NCBI RefSeq assembly: GCF_914767665.1
Contig: NC_059508.1
Coordinates: 22,976,001-23,040,000, forward strand
Length of the DNA: 64,000 nucleotides
Source of the DNA: Harmonia axyridis
Lineage: Eukaryota; Arthropoda; Insecta; Coleoptera; Coccinellidae
Direction of reading: 5' to 3'
The position numbers and the translations under genes were made by a program. This document shows, one piece after another, positions 13,303-28,600 of this stretch. The first letter of the stretch is position 1. Each line of letters opens with the position of its first letter. The notes beneath the pieces were generated by a model. The model did no database searches. It was not told where the DNA came from and saw nothing but the letters and a program-made list of their open reading frames with translations.

Positions 13303-15413
13303 TTATACCAAAGTGGTTTCCCTAGACACGCGTGTCAAGCTTTCGTCCCTGTGCAATACGATGAAAAGTGTTAGAATGAGAATCATTGAAGAAAATAACA
13401 AACGAATGAAATCAACAATAGAAGTCAGTCGTGCATTTGTGGTTACAGCAGCAATTGTCCTCACCACGTGGGAGATTATAGCTACCTGCGTGACATCCGA
13501 GTCCAAGAAAATCAACAATGTGGAATGGCTTACTTGGATAATTGTTCATTAAACAAAAAGAAGGGAATAAGAACAGACCCTTATACCAAAGTGGTTTCCT
13601 TAGACACGTGTGTCAAGCTTTCGTCCCTGTGCAATACGATGAAAAGTGTTAGAATGAGAAACATTGAAGAAAATAACAAACGAATGAAATCAACAACAGA
13701 AGTCAGTCGTGCATTTGTGGTTACAGCAGCAATTGACCTTACCACGTAAAAAATAATAGCTACCTGCGTGTCATCCGAGTCCAAGAAAATCAACAATGTG
13801 GAATGGCTTACTTGGATAATTGATCATTATACAGAAAGAAGGAAATAAGAACAGTCCCTTATACCAATGTGGTTTCCATAGACACGTGTGTCAAGCTTTC
13901 GTCCCTGTGCAATACGATGAGAAGTGTTAGAATGCGAAACATTGAAGGAAATAACAAACAAATCAAATCAACAACAGAAGTCAGTCGTGCATTTGTGATT
14001 ACAGCAGCAATTGACCTTACCACGTGGGAGATTATAGCTACCTGCTTGACATCCGAGTCCAAGAAAATCAACAATGTGGAATGGCTTACTTGGATAATTG
14101 ATCATTATACAGAAAGAATGAAGTAAGAACAGTCCCTTATACCAATGTGGTTTCCATAGACACGTGTGTCAAGCTTTCGTCCCTGTGCATTACGATGAAA
14201 AGTGTTAGAATGAGAAACATTGAAGAAAATAACAAACGAATGAAATCAACAACAGAAGTCAGTCGTGCATTTGTGGTTACAGCAGCAATTGACCTCACCA
14301 CGTGGGAGATTATAGCTACCTGCGTGACATCCGAGTCCAAGAAAATCAACAATGTGGAATGGCTTACTTGGATAATTGTTCATTAAACAAGAAGAAGGGA
14401 ATAAGAACAGTCCCTTATACCAAAGTGGTTTCCTTAGACACGCGTGTCAAGCTTTCGTCCCTGTGCAATACGATGAAAAGTGTTAGAATGAGAATCATTG
14501 AAGAAAATAACAAACGAATGAAATCAACAACAGAAGTCAGTCGTGCATTCGTGGTTACAGCAGCAATTGACCTTACCACGTGGGAGATTACAGCTACCTG
14601 CGTGACATCCGAGCCCAAGAAAATCAACAATGTGGAACGGCTTACTTGGATAATTGTTCATTAAACAAAAAGAAGAGAATAAGAACAGTCCCTTATACCA
14701 AAGTGGTTTCCTTAGACACGCGTGTCAAGCTTTCGTCCCTGTGCAATACGATGAAAAGTGTTAGAATGAGAAACATTAAAGGAAATAACAAACAAATGAA
14801 ATCAACAACAGAAGTCAGTCGTGCATTTGTGGTTACAGCAGCAATTGACCTTACCACGTGGGAGATTATAGCTACCGGCGTGATATCCGAGTCCAAGAAA
14901 ATCAACAATGTGGAATTGCTTACTTGGATAATTGTTCATTAAACAAAAAGAAGGGAATAAGAACAGTCCCTTATACCAAAGTGGTTTCCCTAGACAAGCG
15001 TGTCAAGCTTTCGTCCCTGTGCATTACGATGAAAAGTGTTAGAATGAGAAACATTGAAGAAAATAACAAACGAATGAAATCAACAACAGAAGTCAGTCGT
15101 GCATTTGTGGTTACAGCAGCAATTGACCTCACCACGTGGGAGATTATAGCTACCTGCGTGACATCCGAGTCCAAGAAAATCAACAATGTGGAATGGCTTA
15201 CTTGGATAATTGTTCATTAAACAAGAAGAAGGGAATAAGAACAGTCCCTTATACCAAAGTGGTTTCCTTAGACACGCGTGTCAAGCTTTCGTCCCTGTGC
15301 AATACGATGAAAAGTGTTAGAATGAGAATCATTGAAGAAAATAACAAACGAATGAAATCAACAACAGAAGTCAGTCGTGCATTCGTGGTTACAGCAGCAA
15401 TTGACCTTACCAC

Positions 15414-18400
15414 GTGGGAGATTACAGCTACCTGCGTGACATCCGAGCCCAAGAAAATCAACAATGTGGAACGGCTTACTTGGATAATTGTTCATTAAAC
15501 AAAAAAAAGAGAATAAGAACAGTCCCTTATACCAAAGTGGTTTCCTTAGACACGCGTGTCATGCTTTCGTCCTTGTGCAATACGATGAAAAGTGTTAGAA
15601 TGAGAAACATTAAAGGAAATAACAAACAAATGAAATCAACAACAGAAGTCAGTCGTGCATTTGTGGTTACAGCAGCAATTGACCTTACCACGTGGGAGAT
15701 TATAGCTACCGGCGTGATATCCGAGTCCAAGAAAATCAACAATGTGGAATTGCTTACTTGGATAATTGTTCATTAAACAAAAAGAAGGGAATAAGAACAG
15801 TCCCTTATACCAAAGTGGTTTCCCTAGACAAGCGTGTCAAGCTTTCGTCCCTGTGCAATACGATGAAAAGTGTTAGAATGAGAATCATTGAAGAAAATAA
15901 CAAACGAATGAAATCAACAATAGAAGTCAGTCTTGCATTTGTGGTTACAGCAGCAATTGACCTCACCACGTGGGAGATTATAGCTACCTGCGTGACATCC
16001 GAGTCCAAGAAAATCAACAATGTGGAATGGCTTACTTGGATAATTGTTCATTAAACAAAAAGAAGGGAATAAGAACAGACCCTTATACCAAAGTGGTTTC
16101 CTTAGACACGCGTGTCAAGCTTTCGTCCCTGTGCAATACGATGAAAAGTGTTAGAATGAGAAACATTGAAGAAAATAACAAACGAATGAAATCAACAACA
16201 GAAGTCAGTCGTGCATTTGTGGTTACAGCAGCAATTGACCTTACCACGTAAAAAATAATAGCTACCTGCGTGTCATCCGAGTCCAAGAAAATCAACAATG
16301 TGGAATGGCTTACTTGGATAATTGATCATTATACAGAAAGAAGGGAATAAGAACAGTCCCTTATACCAATGTGGTTTCCATAGACACGTGTGTCAAGCTT
16401 TCGTCCCTGTGCAATACGATGAGAAGTGTTAGAATGAGAAACATTGAAGGAAATAACAAACAAATCAAATCAACAACAGAAGTCAGTCGTGCATTTGTGA
16501 TTACAGCAGCAATTGACCTTACCACGTGGGAGATTATAGCTACCTGCTTGACATCCGAGTCCAAGAAAATAAACAATGTGGAATGGCTTACTTGGATAAT
16601 TGATCATTATACAGAAAGAATGAAGTAAGAACAGTCCCTTATACCAATGTGGTTTCCATAGACACGTGTGTCAAGCTTTCGTCCCTGTGCATTACGATGA
16701 AAAGTGTTAGAATGAGAAACATTGAAGAAAATAACAAACGAATGAAATCAACAACAGAAGTCAGTCGTGCATTTGTGGTTACAGCAGCAATTGACCTCAC
16801 CACGTGGGAGATTATGGCTACCTGCGTGACATCCGAGTCCAAGAAAATCAACAATGTGGAATGGCTTACTTGGATAATTGTTCATTAAACCAAAAGAAGG
16901 GAATAAGAACAGTCCCTTATACCAAAGTGGTTTCCTTAGACACGCGTGTCAAGCTTTCGTCCCTGTGCAATACGATGAAAAGTGTTAGAATGAGAATCAT
17001 TGAAGAAAATAACAAACGAATGAAATCAACAACAGAAGTCAGTCGTGCATTCGTGGTTACAGCAGCAATTGACCTTACCACGTGGGAGATTACAGCTACC
17101 TGCGTGACATCCGAGCCCAAGAAAATCAACAATGTGGAACGGCTTACTTGGATAATTGTTCATTAAACAAAAAGAAGGGAATAAGAACAGTCCCTTATAC
17201 CAAAGTGGTTTCCTTAGACACGCGTGTCAAGCTTTCGTCCCTGTGCAATACGATGAAAAGTGTTAGAATGAGAATCATTGAAGAAAATAACAAACGAATG
17301 AAATCAACAACAGAAGTCAGTCGTGCATTTGTGGTTACAGCAGCAATTGACCTTACCACGTGGGAGATTACAGCTACCTGCGTGACATCCGAGCCCAAGA
17401 AAATCAACAATGTGGAACGGCTTACTTGGATAATTGTTCATTAAACAAAAAGAAGGGAATAAGAACAGTCCCTTATACCAAAGTGGTTTCCTTAGACACG
17501 CGTGTCAAGCTTTCGTCCCTGTGCAATACGATGAAAAGTGTTAGAATGAGAATCATTGAAGAAAATAACAAACGAATGAAATCAACAATAGAAGTCAGTC
17601 GTGCATTTGTGGTTACAGCAGCAATTGACCTCACCACGTGGGAGATTATAGCTACCTGCGTGACATCCGAGTCCAAGAAAATCAACAAAGTGGAATGGCT
17701 TACTTGGATAATTGTTCATTAAACAAAAAGAAGGGAATAAGAACAGTCCCTTATACCAAAGTGGTTTCCTTAGACACGCGTGTCAAGCTTTCGTCCCTGT
17801 GCAATACGATGAAAAGTGTTAGAATGAGAAACATTGAAGAAAATAACAAACGAATGAAATCAACAACAGAAGTCAGTCGTGCATTTGTGGTTACAGCAGC
17901 AATTGACCTTTCCACGTAAAAGATAATAGCTACCTGCGTGTCATCCGAGTCCAAGAAAATCAACAATGTGGAATGGCTTACTTGGATAATTGATCATTAT
18001 ACAGAAAGAAGGGAATAAGAACAGTCCCTTATACCAATGTGGTTTCCATAGACACGTGTGTCAAGCTTTCGTCCCTGTGCAATACGATGAGAAGTGTTAG
18101 AATGGGAAACATTGAAGGAAATAACAAACGAATCAAATCAACAACAGAAGTCAGTCGTGCATTTGTGATTACAGCAGCAATTGACCTTACCACGTGAGAG
18201 ATTATAGCTACCTGCGTGACATCCGAGTCCAAGAAAATCAACAATGTGGAATGGCTTAATTGGATAATTGATCATTATACAGAAAGAATGAAGTAAGAAC
18301 AGTCCCTTATACCAATGTGGTTTCCATAGACACGTGTGTCAAGCTTTCGTCCCTGTGCATTACGATGAAAAGTGTTAGAATGAGAAACATTGAAGAAAAT

Positions 18401-21400
18401 AACAAACGAATGAAATCAACAACAGAAGTCAGTCGTGCATTTGTGGTTACAGCAGCAATTGACCTTATCACGTGGGAGATTATAGCTACCTGCGTGACAT
18501 CCGAGTCCAAGAAAATCAACAATGTGTAACGGCTTACTTGGATATATGTTCATTAAACAAAAAGAATTGAATAAGAACAGTCCCTTATACCAAAGTGGAA
18601 TCCTTAGACACGTGTGTCAAGCTTTCGTCCCTGTGCAATACGATGAAAAGTGTTAGAATGAGAAACATTGAAGGAAATAACAAACAAATGAAATCAACAA
18701 CAGAAGTCAGTCGAGCATTTGTGGTTACAGCAGCAATTGACCTTACCACGTTACAGATTATAGCTACCTGCGTGTCATCCGAGTCCAAGAAAATCAACAA
18801 TGTGGAATGGCTTACTTGGATAATTGATCATCATACAGAAAGAAGGGAATAAGAACAGTCCCTTATACCAATGTGGTTTCCATAGACACGTGTGTCAAGC
18901 TTTCGTCCCTGTGCAATACGATGAGAAGTGTTAGAATGAGAAACATTGAAGGAAATAACAAACAAATGAAATCAACAACAGAAGTCAGCCGTCCAATTGT
19001 GGTTACAGCAGCAATTGACCTTACCACGTGGGAGATTATAGCTACCCGCGTGTCATCCGAGTCCAAGAAAATCAACAATGTGGAATGGCTTACTTGGATA
19101 ATTGTTCATTAAACAAAAAGAAGGGAATAAGAACAGTCCCTTATACCAAAGTGGTTTCCTTAGACACCTGTGTCAAGCTTTCGTTCCTGTGCAATACGAT
19201 GAAAAGTGTTAGAATGAGAAACATAGAAGGAAATAACAAACAAATGAAATCAACAACAGAAGTCAGTCGTGCATTTGTGGTTACAGCAGCAATTGACCTT
19301 ACCACGTTGGAGATTATAGCTACCTGCGTGACATCCGAGTCCAAGAAAATCAACAATGTGGAATGGCTTACTTGGATAATTGTTCATGAAACAAAACGAA
19401 GGGAATAAGAACAGTCCCTTATACCAAAGTGGTTTCCTTAGACACGCGTGTCAAGCTTTCGTCCCTGTGCAATACGATGAAAAGTGTTAGAACGAAAAAC
19501 ATAGAAAGAAATAACAAACAAATGAAATCAACAACAGAAGTCAGTCGTGCCTTTGTGGTTACAGCAGCAATTGACCTTACCACGTGGGAGATTATAGCTA
19601 CCTGCGTGACATTCGAGTCCAAGAAAATCAACAATGTGGAATGGCTTACTTGGATAATTGTTGATTGAACAAAACGAAGGGAATAAGAACAGTCCCTTAT
19701 ACCAAAGTGGTTTCCTTAGACACGCGTGTCAAGCTTTCGTCCCTGTGCAATACGATGAAAAGTGTTAGAATGAGAAACATAGAAGGAAATAACAAACAAA
19801 AGAAATCAACAACAGAAGTCAGTCGTGCATTTGTGGTTACAGCAGCAATTGACCTCACCACGTGGGAGATTATAGCTACCTGCGTGACATCCGAGTCCAA
19901 GAAAATCAACAATGTGGAATGGCTTACTTGGATAATTGTTCATCAAAAAGAAAAAAGGGAAGAAGAGCAGTCCCTTATACCAATGTGGTTTCCATAGACA
20001 CGTGTGTTAAGCTTTCGTTCCTGTGCATTACGATGAAAAGTGTTAGAATGAGAAACATTGAAGAAAATAACAAACGAATGAAATCAACAACAGAAGTCAG
20101 TCGTGCATTTGTGGTAACAGCAGCAATTGACCTTACCACGTGGGAGATTATAGCTACCTGCGTGACATCCGAGTCCAAGAAAATCAACAATGTGGAATGG
20201 CTTACTTGGATAATTGTTCATTAAACACAAAGAAGGGAATAAGAACAGTCCCTTATACCAAAGTGGTTTCCTTAGACACGCGTGTCTAGCTTTCGTCCCT
20301 GTGCAATACGATGAAAAGTGTTAGAATGAGAATCATTGAAGAAAATAACAAACGAATGAAATCAACAACAGAAGTCAGTCGTGCATTCGTGGTTACAGCA
20401 GCAATTGACCTTACCACGTGCGAGATTACAGCTACCTGCGTGACATCCGAGCCCAAGAAAATCAACAATGTGGAACGGCTTACTTGGATAATTGTTCATT
20501 AAACAAAAAGAAGGGAATAAGAACAGTCCCTTATACCAAAGTGGTTTCCTTAGACACGCGTGTCAAGCTTTCGTCCCTGTGCATTACGATGAAAAGTGTT
20601 AGAATGAGAATCATTGAAGAAAATAACAAACGAATGAAATCAACAACAGAAGTCAGTCGTGCATTTGTGGTTACAGCAGCAATTGACCTCACCACGTGGG
20701 AGATTATAGCTACCTGCGTGACATCCGAGTCCAAGAAAATCAACAATGTGGAATGGCTTACTTGTATAATTGTTCATTAAACAGAAAGAAGGGAATAAGA
20801 ACAGTCCCTTATACCAAAGTGGTTTCCTTAGACACGTGTGTCAAGCTTTCGTCCCTGTGCAATACGATGAAAAGTGTTAGAATGAGAAACATTGAAGAAA
20901 ATAACAAACGAATGAAATCAACAACAGAAGTCAGTCGTGCATTCGTGGTTACAGCAGCAATTGACCTTAACACGTGGGAGATTATAGCTACCTGCGTGAC
21001 ATCCGAGTCCAAGAAAATCAACAATGTGGAATGGCTTACTTGGATAATTGATCATTATACAGAAAGAATGGAATAAGAACAGTCCCTTATACCAATGTGG
21101 TTTCCATAGACACGTGTGTCAAGCTTTCGTTCCTGTGCATTACGATGAAAAGTGTTAGAATGAGAAACATTGAAGAAAATAACAAACGAATGAAATCAAC
21201 AACAGAAGTCAGTCGTGCATTTGTGGTAACAGCAGCAATTGACCTCACCACGTGGGAGATTATAGCTACCTGCGTGACATCCGAGTCCAAGAAAATCAAC
21301 AATGTGGAATGGCTTACTTGGATAATTGTTCATTAAACACAAAGAAGGGAATAAGAACAGTCCCTTATACCAAAGTGGTTTCCTTAGACACGCGTGTCTA

Positions 21401-22641
21401 GCTTTCGTCCCTGTGCAATACGATGAAAAGTGTTAGAATGAGAATCATTGAAGAAAATAACAAACGAATGAAATCAACAACAGAAGTCAGTCGTGCATTC
21501 GTGGTTACAGCAGCAATTGACCTTACCACGTGGGAGATTACAGCTACCTGCGTGACATCCGAGCCCAAGAAAATCAACAATGTGGAACGGCTTACTTGGA
21601 TAATTGTTCATTAAACAAAAAGAAGGGAATAAGAACAGTCCCTTATACCAAAGTGGTTTCCTTAGACACGCGTGTCAAGCTTTCGTCCCTGTGCATTACG
21701 ATGAAAAGTGTTAGAATGAGAATCATTGAAGAAAATAACAAACGAATGAAATCAACAACAGAAGTCAGTCGTGCATTTGTGGTTACAGCAGCAATTGACC
21801 TCACCACGTGGGAGATTATAGCTACCTGCGTGACATCCGAGTCCAAGAAAATCAACAATGTGGAATGGCTTACTTGGATAATTGTTCATTAAACAAAAAG
21901 AAGGGAATAAGAACAGTCCCTTATACCAAAGTGGTTTCCTTAGACACGCGTGTCAAGCTTTCGTCCCTGTGCAATACGATGAAAATTGTTAGAATGAGAA
22001 TCATTGAAGAAAATAACAAACGAATGAAATCAACAACAGAAGTCAGTCGTGCATTCGTGGTTACAGCAGCAATTGACCTTACCACGTGGGAGATTACAGC
22101 TACCTGCGTGACATCCGAGCCCAAGAAAATCAACAATGTGGAACGGCTTACTTGGATAATTGTTCATTAAACAAAAATAAGGGAATAAGAACAGTCCCTT
22201 ATACCAAAGTGGTTTCCTTAGACACGCGTGTCAAGCTTTCGTCCCTGTGCAATACGATGAAAAGTGTTAGAATGAGAAACATTGAAGAAAATAACAAACG
22301 AATGAAATCAACAACAGAAGTCAGTCGTGCATTTGTGGTTACAGCAGCAATTGACCTTACCACGTGGGAGATTACTGCTACCTGCGTGACATCCGAGCCC
22401 AAGAAAATGAACAATGTGGAACGGCTTACTTGGATAATTGTTCATTAAACAAAAAGAAGGGAATAAGAACAGTCCCTTATACCAAAGTGGTTTCCTTAGA
22501 CACGTGTGTCAAGCTTTCGTCCCTGTGCAATACGATGAAAAGTGTTAGAATGAGAATCATTGAAGAAAATAACAAACGAATGAAATCAACAACAGAAGTC
22601 AGTCGTGCATTCGTGGTTACAGCAGCAATTGACCTTACCAC
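15414..22641 (-). repeat. A2 26-monomer duplicated block, copy 1
   Basis: The block recurs 7228 bp downstream with the same order of variant monomers, including those with CACGTAAAAAATAATAGC, GTGTAACGGCTTACTTGG and AGCCGTCCAATTGTGG. 7228 is 26 x 278. Confidence 0.85.
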
Positions 22642-25600
22642 GTGGGAGATTACAGCTACCTGCGTGACATCCGAGCCCAAGAAAATCAACAATGTGGAAC
22701 GGCTTACTTGGATAATTGTTCATTAAACAAAAAAAAGAGAATAAGAACAGTCCCTTATACCAAAGTGGTTTCCTTAGACACGCGTGTCATGCTTTCGTCC
22801 CTGTGCAATACGATGAAAAGTGTTAGAATGAGAAACATTAAAGGAAATAACAAACAAATGAAATCAACAACAGAAGTCAGTCGTGCATTTGTGGTTACAG
22901 CAGCAATTGACCTTACCACGTGGGAGATTATAGCTACCGGCGTGATATCCGAGTCCAAGAAAATCAACAATGTGGAATTGCTTACTTGGATAATTGTTCA
23001 TTAAACAAAAAGAAGGGAATAAGAACAGTCCCTTATACCAAAGTGGTTTCCCTAGACAAGCGTGTCAAGCTTTCGTCCCTGTGCAATACGATGAAAAGTG
23101 TTAGAATGAGAATCATTGAAGAAAATAACAAACGAATGAAATCAACAATAGAAGTCAGTCGTGCATTTGTGGTTACAGCAGCAATTGACCTCACCACGTG
23201 GGAGATTATAGCTACCTGCGTGACATCCGAGTCCAAGAAAATCAACAATGTGGAATGGCTTACTTGGATAATTGTTCATTAAACAAAAAGAAGGGAATAA
23301 GAACAGACCCTTATACCAAAGTGGTTTCCTTAGACACGCGTGTCAAGCTTTCGTCCCTGTGCAATACGATGAAAAGTGTTAGAATGAGAAACATTGAAGA
23401 AAATAACAAACGAATGAAATCAACAACAGAAGTCAGTCGTGCATTTGTGGTTACAGCAGCAATTGACCTTACCACGTAAAAAATAATAGCTACCTGCGTG
23501 TCATCCGAGTCCAAGAAAATCAACAATGTGGAATGGCTTACTTGGATAATTGATCATTATACAGAAAGAAGGGAATAAGAACAGTCCCTTATACCAATGT
23601 GGTTTCCATAGACACGTGTGTCAAGCTTTCGTCCCTGTGCAATACGATGAGAAGTGTTAGAATGAGAAACATTGAAGGAAATAACAAACAAATCAAATCA
23701 ACAACAGAAGTCAGTCGTGCATTTGTGATTACAGCAGCAATTGACCTTACCACGTGGGAGATTATAGCTACCTGCTTGACATCCGAGTCCAAGAAAATAA
23801 ACAATGTGGAATGGCTTACTTGGATAATTGATCATTATACAGAAAGAATGAAGTAAGAACAGTCCCTTATACCAATGTGGTTTCCATAGACACGTGTGTC
23901 AAGCTTTCGTCCCTGTGCATCACGATGAAAAGTGTTAGAATGAGAAACATTGAAGAAAATAACAAACGAATGAAATCAACAACAGAAGTCAGTCGTGCAT
24001 TTGTGGTTACAGCAGCAATTGACCTCACCACGTGGAAGATTATGGCTACCTGCGTGACATCCGAGTCCAAGAAAATCAACAATGTGGAATGGCTTACTTG
24101 GATAATTGTTCATTAAACAAAAAGAAGGGAATAAGAACAGTCCCTTATACCAAAGTGGTTTCCTTAGACACGCGTGTCAAGCTTTCGTCCCTGTGCAATA
24201 CGATGAAAAGTGTTAGAATGAGAATCATTGAAGAAAATAACAAACGAATGAAATCAACAACAGAAGTCAGTCGTGCATTCGTGGTTACAGCAGCAATTGA
24301 CCTTACCACGTGGGAGATTACAGCTACCTGCGTGACATCCGAGCCCAAGAAAATCAACAATGTGGAACGGCTTACTTGGATAATTGTTCATTAAACAAAA
24401 AGAAGGGAATAAGAACAGTCCCTTATACCAAAGTGGTTTCCTTAGACACGCGTGTCAAGCTTTCGTCCCTGTGCAATACGATGAAAAGTGTTAGAATGAG
24501 AATCATTGAAGAAAATAACAAACGAATGAAATCAACAACAGAAGTCAGTCGTGCATTCGTGGTTACAGCAGCAATTGACCTTACCACGTGGGAGATTACA
24601 GCTACCTGCGTGACATCCGAGCCCAAGAAAATCAACAATGTGGAACGGCTTACTTGGATAATTGTTCATTAAACAAAAAGAAGGGAATAAGAACAGTCCC
24701 TTATACCAAAGTGGTTTCCTTAGACACGCGTGTCAAGCTTTCGTCCCTGTGCAATACGATGAAAAGTGTTAGAATGAGAATCATTGAAGAAAATAACAAA
24801 CGAATGAAATCAACAATAGAAGTCAGTCGTGCATTTGTGGTTACAGCAGCAATTGACCTCACCACGTGGGAGATTATAGCTACCTGCGTGACATCCGAGT
24901 CCAAGAAAATCAACAATGTGGAACGGCTTACTTGGATAATTGTTCATTAAACAAAAAGAAGGGAATAAGAACAGTCCCTTATACCAAAGTGGTTTCCTTA
25001 GACACGCGTGTCAAGCTTTCGTCCCTGTGCAATACGATGAAAAGTGTTAGAATGAGAAACATTGAAGAAAATAACAAACGAATGAAATCAACAACAGAAG
25101 TCAGTCGTGCATTTGTGGTTACAGCAGCAATTGACCTTTCCACGTAAAAGATAATAGCTACCTGCGTGTCATCCGAGTCCAAGAAAATCAACAATGTGGA
25201 ATGGCTTACTTGGATAATTGATCATTATACAGAAAGAAGGGAATAAGAACAGTCCCTTATACCAATGTGGTTTCCATAGACACGTGTGTCAAGCTTTCGT
25301 CCCTGTGCAATACGATGAGAAGTGTTAGAATGGGAAACATTGAAGGAAATAACAAACGAATCAAATCAACAACAGAAGTCAGTCGTGCATTTGTGATTAC
25401 AGCAGCAATTGACCTTACCACGTGAGAGATTATAGCTACCTGCGTGACATCCGAGTCCAAGAAAATCAACAATATGGAATGGCTTAATTGGATAATTGAT
25501 CATTATACAGAAAGAATGAAGTAAGAACAGTCCCTTATACCAATGTGGTTTCCATAGACACGTGTGTCAAGCTTTCGTCCCTGTGCATTACGATGAAAAG

Positions 25601-28600
25601 TGTTAGAATGAGAAACATTGAAGAAAATAACAAACGAATGAAATCAACAACAGAAGTCAGTCGTGCATTTGTGGTTACAGCAGCAATTGACCTTATCACG
25701 TGGGAGATTATAGCTACCTGCGTGACATCCGAGTCCAAGAAAATCAACAATGTGTAACGGCTTACTTGGATATATGTTCATTAAACAAAAAGAATTGAAT
25801 AAGAACAGTCCCTTATACCAAAGTGGAATCCTTAGACACGTGTGTCAAGCTTTCGTCCCTGTGCAATACGATGAAAAGTGTTAGAATGAGAAACATTGAA
25901 GTAAATAACAAACAAATGAAATCAACAACAGAAGTCAGTCGAGCATTTGTGGTTACAGCAGCAATTGACCTTACCACGTTACAGATTATAGCTACCTGCG
26001 TGTCATCCGAGTCCAAGAAAATCAACAATGTGGAATGGCTTACTTGGATAATTGATCATCATACAGAAAGAAGGGAATAAGAACAGTCCCTTATACCAAT
26101 GTGGTTTCCATAGACACGTGTGTCAAGCTTTCGTCCCTGTGCAATACGATGAGAAGTGTTAGAATGAGAAACATTGAAGGAAATAACAAACAAATGAAAT
26201 CAACAACAGAAGTCAGCCGTCCAATTGTGGTTACAGCAGCAATTGACCTTACCACGTGGGAGATTATAGCTACCCGCGTGTCATCCGAGTCCAAGAAAAT
26301 CAACAATGTGGAATGGCTTACTTGGATAATTGTTCATTAAACAAAAAGAAGGGAATAAGAACAGTCCCTTATACCAAAGTGGTTTCCTTAGACACCTGTG
26401 TCAAGCTTTCGTTCCTGTGCAATACGATGAAAAGTGTTAGAATGAGAAACATAGAAGGAAATAACAAACAAATGAAATCAACAACAGAAGTCAGTCGTGC
26501 ATTTGTGGTTACAGCAGCAATTGACCTTACCACGTGGGAGATTATAGCTACCTGCGTGACATCCGAGTCCAAGAAAATCAACAATGTGGAATGGCTTACT
26601 TGGATAATTGTTCATTAAACAAAACGAAGGGAATAAGAACAGTCCCTTATACCAAAGTGGTTTCCTTAGACACGCGTGTCAAGCTTTCGTCCCTGTGCAA
26701 TACGATGAAAAGTGTTAGAACGAAAAACATAGAAAGAAATAACAAACAAATGAAATCAACAACAGAAGTCAGTCGTGCCTTTGTGGTTACAGCAGCAATT
26801 GACCTTACCACGTGGGAGATTATAGCTACCTGCGTGACATTCGAGTCCAAGAAAATCAACAATGTGGAATGGCTTACTTGGATAATTGTTGATTGAACAA
26901 AACGAAGGGAATGAGAACAGTCCCTTATACCAAAGTGGTTTCCTTAGACACGCGTGTCAAGCTTTCGTCCCTGTGCAATACGATGAAAAGTGTTAGAATG
27001 AGAAACATAGAAGGAAATAACAAACAAAAGAAATCAACAACAGAAGTCAGTCGTGCATTTGTGGTTACAGCAGCAATTGACCTCACCACGTGGGAGATTA
27101 TAGCACCTGCGTGACATCCGAGTCCAAGAAAATCAACAATGTGGAATGGCTTACTTGGATAATTGTTCATCAAAAAGAAAAAAGGGAAGAAGAGCAGTCC
27201 CTTATACCAATGTGGTTTCCATAGACACGTGTGTCAAGCTTTCGTTCCTGTGCATTACGATGAAAAGTGTTAGAATGAGAAACATTGAAGAAAATAACAA
27301 ACGAATGAAATCAACAACAGAAGTCAGTCGTGCATTTGTGGTAACAGCAGCAATTGACCTCACCATGTGGGAGATTATAGCTACCTGCGTGACATCCGAG
27401 TCCAAGAAAATCAACAATGTGGAATGGCTTACTTGGATAATTGTTGATTAAACACAAAGAAGGGAATAAGAACAGTCCCTTATACCAAAGTGGTTTCCTT
27501 AGACACGCGTGTCTAGCTTTCGTCCCTGTGCAATACGATGAAAAGTGTTAGAATGAGAATCATTGAAGAAAATAACAAACGAATGAAATCAACAACAGAA
27601 GTCAGTCGTGCATTCGTGGTTACAGCAGCAATTGACCTCACCACGTGGGAGATTATAGCTACCTGCGTGACATCCGAGTCCAAGAAAATCAACAATGTGG
27701 AATGGCTTACTTGTATAATTGTTCATTAAACAGAAAGAAGGGAATAAGAACAGTCCCTTATACCAAAGTGGTTTCCTTAGACACGTGTGTCAAGCTTTCG
27801 TCCCTGTGCAATACGATGAAAAGTGTTAGAATGAGAAACATTGAAGAAAATAACAAACGAATGAAATCAACAACAGAAGTCAGTCGTGCATTCGTGGTTA
27901 CAGCAGCAATTGACCTTACCACGTGGGAGATTATAGCTACCTGCGTGACATCCGAGTCCAAGAAAATCAACAATGTGGAATGGCTTACTTGGATAATTGA
28001 TCATTATACAGAAAGAATGGAATAAGAACAGTCCCTTATACCAATGTGGTTTCCATAGACACGTGTGTCAAGCTTTCGTTCCTGTGCATTACGATGAAAA
28101 GTGTTAGAATGAGAAACATTGAAGAAAATAACAAACGAATGAAATCAACAACAGAAGTCAGTCGTGCATTTGTGGTAACAGCAGCAATTGACCTCACCAC
28201 GTGGGAGATTATAGCTACCTGCGTGACATCCGAGTCCAAGAAAATCAACAATGTGGAATGGCTTACTTGGATAATTGTTCATTAAACACAAAGAAGGGAA
28301 TAAGAACAGTCCCTTATACCAAAGTGGTTTCCTTAGACACGCGTGTCTAGCTTTCGTCCCTGTGCAATACGATGAAAAGTGTTAGAATGAGAATCATTGA
28401 AGAAAATAACAAACGAATGAAATCAACAACAGAAGTCAGTCGTGCATTCGTGGTTACAGCAGCAATTGACCTTACCACGTGGGAGATTACAGCTACCTGC
28501 GTGACATCCGAGCCCAAGAAAATCAACAATGTGGAACGGCTTACTTGGATAATTGTTCATTAAACAAAAAGAAGGGAATAAGAACAGTCCCTTATACCAA